From Amycolatopsis thailandensis (lineage in GTDB: Bacteria > Actinomycetota > Actinomycetes > Mycobacteriales > Pseudonocardiaceae): a stretch of DNA of 36,121 nucleotides. The stretch lies in contig NZ_NMQT01000152.1 in NCBI RefSeq assembly GCF_002234405.1, positions 1 to 36,121 on the forward strand. Direction: 5' to 3'. Positions 31,779 through 36,121 of the stretch are shown here, in pieces (position 1 is the first letter of the stretch; every line of letters begins with the position of its first letter). The translations under genes and the position numbers were made by a program. The notes below the pieces were generated by a model. That model saw only the letters and a list, made by a program, of their open reading frames with translations. It did not search any database and was not told the DNA's origin.

Positions 31779-31800
31779 GACAAATAAAGTTGTCTTGACA
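31779..31800 (+). promoter_or_regulatory. Putative promoter/operator of the RibD-like gene
   Basis: GACAA (31779-31783) and TTGTC (31790-31794) form an inverted repeat with a 6-nt spacer, directly followed by TTGACA (31795-31800), a consensus -35. No clear -10 follows, so the promoter call is tentative. Confidence 0.35.
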
Positions 31801-31861
31801 GACTCAGTGTTCAAAGGGAGAGTGGTCGCGGACAGGCCGACAAGGAACAGGAAAGGCACCC

Positions 31862-32416
31862 ATGAGAAAGCTGATTCTGGGTTTCTACGTCTCGCTCGAC
31901 GGCAAGAGCGCCGACGGGGACAACGGCATCCGGGACGTCATGATGAGCATCGACGACCCCGAGCAAGAGGAGTACTTCGTCAGCCGGCTTTGGGACACGG
32001 GGGCCTTCCTCATGGGCCGCAACACGTATGAGGCCATGGCCGACTACTGGCCCGGCTCCGATCACCCCTCCGCCAAGGCCATGAACGAGATCCCCAAGGT
32101 CGTGTTCTCCCGCACCCTGAAATCCGCCGACTGGCCCGAGACCCGGATCGCCAGTGGCGACACCGCGGAGGAGATCGCCAAGCTCAAGGCCGAGCCCGGC
32201 AAGGACCTCGTCGCCGCCGGCGGTACCGAGTTCCTGCACTCCCTGATCAGGCTCGGCGTGGTCGACGAGTACCACCTGTGGGTCCTGCCCGCCGCCACCG
32301 GCAAAGGGGCACCGCTGTTCCCGGAACTGGATCAACCGCTGAACCTGCGCCTGGTGGAAAGCAAGGCGTTCCGCTCCGGAGTCCTGAAGCTGGTGTACGC
32401 GGCGGCCGACGAGTAA
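31862..32416 (+). CDS. Dihydrofolate reductase family protein (RibD C-terminal-like)
   Basis: A 184-residue protein of the DHFR fold like the RibD reductase domain. LILGFYVSLDGKSADGDNG is the first strand and loop, GAFLMGRNTYEAMADYWPG the second, KVVFSRTL the third, and DLVAAGGTEFLHSLIRLGVVDEYHLWVLP the NADPH-binding GG loop and final part. A stand-alone RibD-like reductase in a non-riboflavin context generally has unknown substrate. AGGAAAGG lies 6 nt before the ATG. A methyltransferase gene follows after 41 bp. Confidence 0.9.
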   Translation: MRKLILGFYVSLDGKSADGDNGIRDVMMSIDDPEQEEYFVSRLWDTGAFLMGRNTYEAMADYWPGSDHPSAKAMNEIPKVVFSRTLKSADWPETRIASGDTAEEIAKLKAEPGKDLVAAGGTEFLHSLIRLGVVDEYHLWVLPAATGKGAPLFPELDQPLNLRLVESKAFRSGVLKLVYAAADE

Positions 32417-32457
32417 GACCCGACGCGCGCCTGGTGAGTCGTGCCATATTGGGCCAT

Positions 32458-33171
32458 ATGTCTGCCGCACCCGAGGTCGTGGAAAACGACTACGACAGCT
32501 TCGCCGAGGCCTATGCGGCCGAGAACGAAGCCAGTCTCAACAACGCGTATTACACGAGACCCGCGATCCTGAACCTTGCCGGGGACGTGTCCGGCCGTCG
32601 GATCCTCGACGCGGGCTGCGGCGCGGGTCCGATCACCGAAGGTCTGCGCGACCGGGGCGCCATCGTGACCGGATTCGACTCCAGCGCCAAGATGATCGAG
32701 CTGGCCCGGAAGCGGCTCGGCGCCGACGCGGACCTGCGAGTAGCCGACATGGGCAAGCCGCTGCCGTTTCCCGACGGCGCGTTCGACGACGTCATCTCGG
32801 CCCTGGTGCTGCACTACCTGGAGGACTGGACCGCACCGCTCGCCGAGATCCGGCGCGTCCTGAAGCCCGGTGGCAGGCTGATCCTGGCCGTCAACCACCC
32901 GATCATCTACAAGCTCATTCACCCCGAAGCCGACTACTTCGAGACCGTCAAGTGGAGCGACGATTACACGTTCGACGGTCAGGAGGCCGTGCTGACGTAC
33001 TGGCATCGTCCGCTGCACGCGATGACCGACGCGTTCACCGAGGCCGGCTTCCGGACCGCCGTCGTCAGTGAGCCGCCTCCGGCGCCGGAGGCGTACGAGC
33101 TGTTCCCCGAGGAACTCGCGGGCAGGACAGCGTTTCTGAGCTTTCTGTTCTTCGTCCTCGAGGCTGTCTGA
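32458..33171 (+). CDS. Class I SAM-dependent methyltransferase
   Basis: A 237-residue methyltransferase of the UbiE/Methyltransf_11 type. Motif I is ILDAGCGAGPITEGLRDRG (about 49-67), strand 2 ends in GFDSS, then LRVADMGKPLPFPDGAFDDVISALVLHYLED and LKPGGRLILAVNHP (motifs II and III). There is little ribosome-binding sequence ahead of the ATG. It is downstream of the RibD-like gene and ends in a bidirectional terminator at 33176. The substrate is unknown. Confidence 0.9.
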   Translation: MSAAPEVVENDYDSFAEAYAAENEASLNNAYYTRPAILNLAGDVSGRRILDAGCGAGPITEGLRDRGAIVTGFDSSAKMIELARKRLGADADLRVADMGKPLPFPDGAFDDVISALVLHYLEDWTAPLAEIRRVLKPGGRLILAVNHPIIYKLIHPEADYFETVKWSDDYTFDGQEAVLTYWHRPLHAMTDAFTEAGFRTAVVSEPPPAPEAYELFPEELAGRTAFLSFLFFVLEAV

Positions 33172-33175
33172 CGGG

Positions 33176-33223
33176 CTCGTGAATGGGTGAGGACAGCGCG
33201 AACCGTCCTCACCCATTCACGAG
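33176..33223. terminator. Bidirectional terminator hairpin
   Basis: CTCGTGAATGGGTGAGGAC (33176-33194) pairs perfectly with GTCCTCACCCATTCACGAG (33205-33223): a 19-bp stem with a 10-nt loop between the convergent genes ending at 33171 and 33227. No U-tract follows, as is common in actinomycetes. Confidence 0.85.
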
Positions 33224-33226
33224 GCG

Positions 33227-33958
33227 CTACTTCAGATGCCGCGCGAAGAACCGGTTCGCGGGCTCACCCTCGAACTGCGGGACGCCGGTGTGCCCACCCA
33301 TGTTGGCGTGCAACGTCTTCTCTATCGAGCCGAAAGCGTCGAACAGATCCAGGGCCTGCTGCCGGTCGTTTCCTTCGTCATCCCACTGCAACAGGACATG
33401 CAGCGGAATGGTGACCCGTCGGGCCTCGTCGAACGTGCCGCGGGGCACGTAACTTCCCGCGAACAGCACGGCGGCCGCGATCCGCGGCTCGACCACCGCC
33501 ATCCGGACACCGATGGCGGTCACCCCGCCCGCGATCCCGACCGGCCCGCCGATCTCCGGCAGCGCCAGAAGAGCGTCCACAGTGGCCTGCCATTCCGGGA
33601 CCGCTTGGTCCACCAACGGGGCGACGAGGCGTTCGACGATCTCGTCACTGACCGGCTCGCCCGCCTTCACGGCTCGTTGCAGGTCGGCGCGGGCCTGGTC
33701 GACGGCGGCCAACCGAGGCCGGTCACCGGCTCCGGGAAGCTCGATGGCCGCGGCGGCGTAGCCCTCCGCCACGGTGCCCAGCGCCCGGGCCGCCAGGCGG
33801 GGGTGCATCTTGCCCAGCCCGCCGGGGTGCCCGAGCAGGATCAGCGGGACCGGAGCGGAGACGGTCCCGGGCGTCCACAGAACGCCCGGGACCTCGCCGA
33901 GGGCGAACTGGCGCTCGAGGACGTCGCCGTCGAGACGCTGTTCGGAAGTGAAGTGCAT
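33227..33958 (-). CDS. Alpha/beta hydrolase family protein with replaced nucleophile
   Basis: A 243-residue protein resembling dienelactone-hydrolase-type alpha/beta hydrolases: PLILLGHPGGLGKMHPR near residue 38 (oxyanion region), AAAIELPGAGDRPR, VEPRIAAAVLFAGSYVPRGTFDEAR, LLQWDDEGNDRQQALDLFDAFGS and a final NMGGHTGVP (likely His of the triad). The nucleophile elbow reads GIAGGVTAIG, with Ala where relatives have Ser (GxSGG), so the enzyme may be inactive or act in another way. The ATG has GAAAGG upstream. It converges with the methyltransferase gene at the 33176 terminator. Confidence 0.8.
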   Translation of the reverse strand: MHFTSEQRLDGDVLERQFALGEVPGVLWTPGTVSAPVPLILLGHPGGLGKMHPRLAARALGTVAEGYAAAAIELPGAGDRPRLAAVDQARADLQRAVKAGEPVSDEIVERLVAPLVDQAVPEWQATVDALLALPEIGGPVGIAGGVTAIGVRMAVVEPRIAAAVLFAGSYVPRGTFDEARRVTIPLHVLLQWDDEGNDRQQALDLFDAFGSIEKTLHANMGGHTGVPQFEGEPANRFFARHLK

Positions 33959-34147
33959 GGTCGTGCCTTTCGGGAGTGCTCATGAACGGCGCTCCCGGAC
34001 GACCTACCGCCCGACCGTGACCCCAGAGGGGAGCACCCATGTCGTCATCAGGTTCACGGGTACCACCTCCTCGATCTGTCGCACGGTCCCCGGAAAGTTA
34101 GCAGTGGCCCCGCAGGTTCGCCAACGGGTTTTCGCGAGCCCGAAAGG

Positions 34148-35374
34148 TCACGTGGACGCGGGGTGCCACGCGTCGGCGACAAGGTCGACAGCGCTGCGCG
34201 CCGGATCCCGGGCGGCATGGTCGTAGACGCCACTGGTCGTGTCGATGCTGGCGTGACCGACGTCGGCCTGCACGTGCTCCAGCGACGCCCCGGCCTCCAC
34301 CGCGGCGGTGACATAGAAGTGCCGTAGCGCGTGCGGGTGCATCATCTCCGCCACACCGGCCAGGTCCGCCCCGGCGCTCGCGGCGACCCGGCGCAGCAGC
34401 TGCCAGACCGCCTGCCGGGCGAACCGGCGCCCGTTCCGGGTCACCAGCAACGGCCGGTCCGACTGAGCCCCGCCGGCTCGCTTGCCCGCCACGATCGCGG
34501 ACCCTGCCCCGTCCGCGCGCAGCGCCAGATACTCCAGCAGCGCGTTCTCCGCGGGCACGCTCAAGTAGACGACCCGGACCTTCCCGCCCTTGCCTCGCAC
34601 CCGCAGCGCCCGGCGCCCGCGCGTCACGTGCAGATCCGCCTCGTCCAGCCCGCATAACTCGCTGACCCGCAACCCCAGCGTGAACAACGCGACGACGGTG
34701 ACCGCGCGGGCGACATCGCACGCGCTCGCACCCCTCCGTGGCGTGCCCGCGGCCCGGTGCAACGCCGCGACCTGCCGCGTCGTCAGCGTGATCGTCGCCG
34801 AGGTGCTCGCGGCAGCCGCTGTCAGCCCCAGCCGCCGCCGGTCCAGCGCCGCCGGATTCGCCGCCACCACGCCCGCGTCGGCCAGGGACGCGTACATCGT
34901 TTTCACCGTGGCCAGCATCCGGTCCCGCGTGGACGGAGCCGCGCCCGCCGACTCCAGGTCGCTCAGCCACGTCTTGACCTGTGCCGAGGTCGCCACCGTC
35001 GGATCCACACCCTTTGCCACGCACCATCGCAGCCAATGGCAGGCCCGTAATCGGCCCCGGCTCGCGGGCGGTGGTGCCGACCGGCGCGTCGGCTTGGTCG
35101 CGGGCGCGACGACGACGGCCTGGGCGTAGTCGGCCACGGCGTCGGCCCATCGGTCCGGGGCCGTGATCTCGGGTTGCACCCAGGCACCGAGGTCGTCGGC
35201 GGTGACCGGAAGCCCCAGCCCTTCGGCATAGGTGCGGCGGGTCTGGCGGTTGCCGTATCCGGTCAACCACTCCGTGATGCCCGAAAGCAGACCGGCCGGA
35301 TCCGCCACTCCCGGCCAGACTTCGCTCTCTCCGACGAGTTCTCCGGCGGAATCGGCGCCGGACAGGAGTTTCAT
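34148..35374 (-). CDS. Tyrosine-type recombinase/integrase
   Basis: A 408-residue tyrosine recombinase. An N-terminal SAM-like core-binding domain (about 110-205, RACHWLRWCVAKGVDPTVATSAQVKTWL) is followed by the catalytic domain with R236 (TLGLRVSELCGL), Lys in RGKGGKVRVV, HALRH and GHAS, and nucleophile Y384 in SGVYDHAARD. All RKHRHY residues seem present, so it should be active. The roughly 100-residue extra N-terminus is longer than in XerC/D. ATG 35374 is preferred; GTG 35428 is open upstream. It diverges from the coiled-coil gene at 35673, with an AT-rich inverted-repeat region between them that may include its recombination site. The 33959-34147 stretch downstream holds nothing I can name. 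Confidence 0.88.
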   Translation of the reverse strand: MKLLSGADSAGELVGESEVWPGVADPAGLLSGITEWLTGYGNRQTRRTYAEGLGLPVTADDLGAWVQPEITAPDRWADAVADYAQAVVVAPATKPTRRSAPPPASRGRLRACHWLRWCVAKGVDPTVATSAQVKTWLSDLESAGAAPSTRDRMLATVKTMYASLADAGVVAANPAALDRRRLGLTAAAASTSATITLTTRQVAALHRAAGTPRRGASACDVARAVTVVALFTLGLRVSELCGLDEADLHVTRGRRALRVRGKGGKVRVVYLSVPAENALLEYLALRADGAGSAIVAGKRAGGAQSDRPLLVTRNGRRFARQAVWQLLRRVAASAGADLAGVAEMMHPHALRHFYVTAAVEAGASLEHVQADVGHASIDTTSGVYDHAARDPARSAVDLVADAWHPAST

Positions 35375-35570
35375 TCGATCACCGTAGTGGTCGCGTTCGC
35401 GGCGATCGTGACGGCTTCGGATCGTCACCGTGACGAAACGGGGTGGTCATCCGGGGACCGCCAACTCCAACTGTTACCGGCGGTAACGGCAAACGCGTTT
35501 TCGGATCGGCCGATTGAGCCTCTTTCGACGGGCGATCGGGCGCATCTCAGGGGAGAACGGGACGAAATCG

Positions 35571-35606
35571 AACTTAGCTACAAAATGTATCTTCTGTAGC
35601 TAAGTT
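35571..35606. repeat. 12-bp perfect inverted repeat in AT-rich region
   Basis: AACTTAGCTACA (35571-35582) and TGTAGCTAAGTT (35595-35606) are exact reverse complements around a 12-nt spacer. AGTTAGGTT and AGTTATAGGTT follow, and GGTTGCGTAACC lies at 35642-35653. The AT-rich patch 35565-35660 stands out in a GC-rich window and sits between the recombinase and the coiled-coil gene. It could be an operator, a recombination core or a partition-like site. Confidence 0.6.
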
Positions 35607-35672
35607 AGGTTCTAGTTATCACTACTGCTACCTCAGTTATAGGTTGCGTAACCAACAAGGTAGACTTCGGGC

Positions 35673-36121
35673 ATGGTTGACAACGAGGGCCCGGCAGCCG
35701 AAGAACACGTGCCGGAGCAGGCACGATGCGGGTTTCGCAAGTGCCGGCAACCGCTGCCGCCGCCGGGACCGCGGGGAGGCAGGCCCTACGAGTTCTGCCC
35801 CGACCGGACGTGGCCGGGCGGGAAAACCTGCAAGCAACTGGCCGCGGCGGAGCAGGCTCTGCGGGAGGCGCTGGGCGACGAAGCCGTACCGGCAGGGGCC
35901 CTGTCGGACGCCGGGCAAGCCTTCGAGCAAGCCGCGGCCGCGGTGACCGGCCCGCTGCGCACGTTGAGCAACGCGCTCGACGCCGTCACCGCGCACCTGC
36001 GCGACGAGATCGCAGCGGCCGTCGGTCAGGCCGACGCCGCCCGGGAGGCCGCGGCGGAAGCGGACCGGCAACGAGACGCGGCGCTGGAACGAGCGGCGGA
36101 GGCCGAGCAGACCGCCGAGCG
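35673..36121 (+). CDS. Cys-rich, coiled-coil protein, cut by window end (partial)
   Basis: At least 149 residues; the frame is open to the window end, so the C-terminus is missing. The N-terminal part has a Cys cluster, CGFRKC and then FCPDRTWPGGKTC (C-x4-C and C-x9-C), with PLPPPGPRGGRPYEF between, probably a zinc site. From about residue 55 a long Ala/Glu/Gln-rich helix begins (AAAEQALREALGDE), and residues 120-149 are a heptad-like coiled coil (ADAAREAAAEADRQRDAALERAA). It resembles in design KfrA-type plasmid proteins or DNA-binding coiled-coil proteins, but I do not recognise the family. It diverges from the tyrosine recombinase and may belong to the same unit. Confidence 0.75.
   Translation, partial: MVDNEGPAAEEHVPEQARCGFRKCRQPLPPPGPRGGRPYEFCPDRTWPGGKTCKQLAAAEQALREALGDEAVPAGALSDAGQAFEQAAAAVTGPLRTLSNALDAVTAHLRDEIAAAVGQADAAREAAAEADRQRDAALERAAEAEQTAE

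Noticed and set aside
33959..34147. Possible tRNA fragment or attachment site beside the recombinase
   Set aside because: GGTTCACGGGTACC recalls a T-arm, but no acceptor stem, anticodon arm or repeat partner is visible.
1..36121. CRISPR array
   Set aside because: The repeats present are dispersed hairpins without regular direct-repeat/spacer spacing, and no cas gene is seen.

Overview
The window is high-GC DNA with strong G/C bias at third codon positions, GTG/TTG starts, F420-type enzymes, CGNR and XRE-cupin regulators and glycosyltransferase 87-type membrane enzymes: an actinomycete. Hairpin repeats recur between genes (built on GTGAAGGCCTCCTTCAC, GGGGACTTTCC..GGAAAGTCCCC, GAAAGCCACTTTC..GAAAGTGGCTTTC and GTCGTGAGTG). 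From memory these are typical of Amycolatopsis, so that genus or a close pseudonocardial relative is my best guess (inference). No rRNA, tRNA, ribosomal or other core gene is seen. The region reads as an accessory or adaptive part of a chromosome made of small regulator-plus-enzyme modules.

Layout. 1-1081: repeats, a palindrome and an SDR oxidoreductase. 1208-4510: a 1100-residue NACHT NTPase with C-terminal leucine-rich repeats, a bacterial NLR-like protein. 4524-7773: a promoter with an inverted-repeat operator driving an FAD monooxygenase, a polytopic membrane protein and a TetR regulator. 7898-9094: a VanZ-like protein and a small unknown protein. 9183-11886: a TetR regulator flanked by two copies of one palindrome, then a histidine kinase/response regulator pair. 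11901-14153: an MTHFR-like protein and a GT87-type membrane glycosyltransferase. 14143-15805: an epoxide hydrolase and a divergent MarR regulator sharing an operator. 15806-16199: hairpin repeats. 16200-19257: a LysR regulator, an SDR and a divergent membrane mannosyltransferase-like protein. 19254-19983: a CGNR regulator and a divergent zinc-ribbon miniprotein.

20674-22064 is the most interesting locus. A strong promoter precedes a 29-codon gene ending in ..SGWVIYYMDY, then a 15-bp GC-rich hairpin, then a cytochrome P450. This is the minimal layout of a P450-modified RiPP (tryptorubin/atropopeptide, cittilin or biarylitide type), and I do not recognise the core peptide.

22055-24305: an F420-type luciferase-like oxidoreductase with a nucleoside deaminase, a divergent Lrp regulator and a VOC protein. 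24374-25801: a rifampicin-monooxygenase homologue with a rifamycin-associated-element-like palindrome upstream. 25994-27853: three tandem palindromes, a TetR regulator and a TetX-like flavoprotein. 27844-29340: a CGNR regulator and a divergent metallo-beta-lactamase-fold protein with paired operators. 29348-31374: a methyltransferase, an XRE-cupin regulator and a dienelactone hydrolase that seems to start at ATT. 31375-33958: hairpin repeats, a RibD/DHFR-like reductase, a methyltransferase, a bidirectional terminator and an alpha/beta hydrolase lacking its nucleophile serine. 34148-36121: a tyrosine recombinase divergent from a Cys-rich coiled-coil protein cut by the window end, with an AT-rich inverted-repeat region between them.

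Most modules pair a regulator with the enzyme next to it, and a palindrome is visible in the shared promoter in most cases. With ten transcriptional regulators in 36 kb, the region looks like a set of inducible detoxification, resistance, defence and specialised-metabolite modules.
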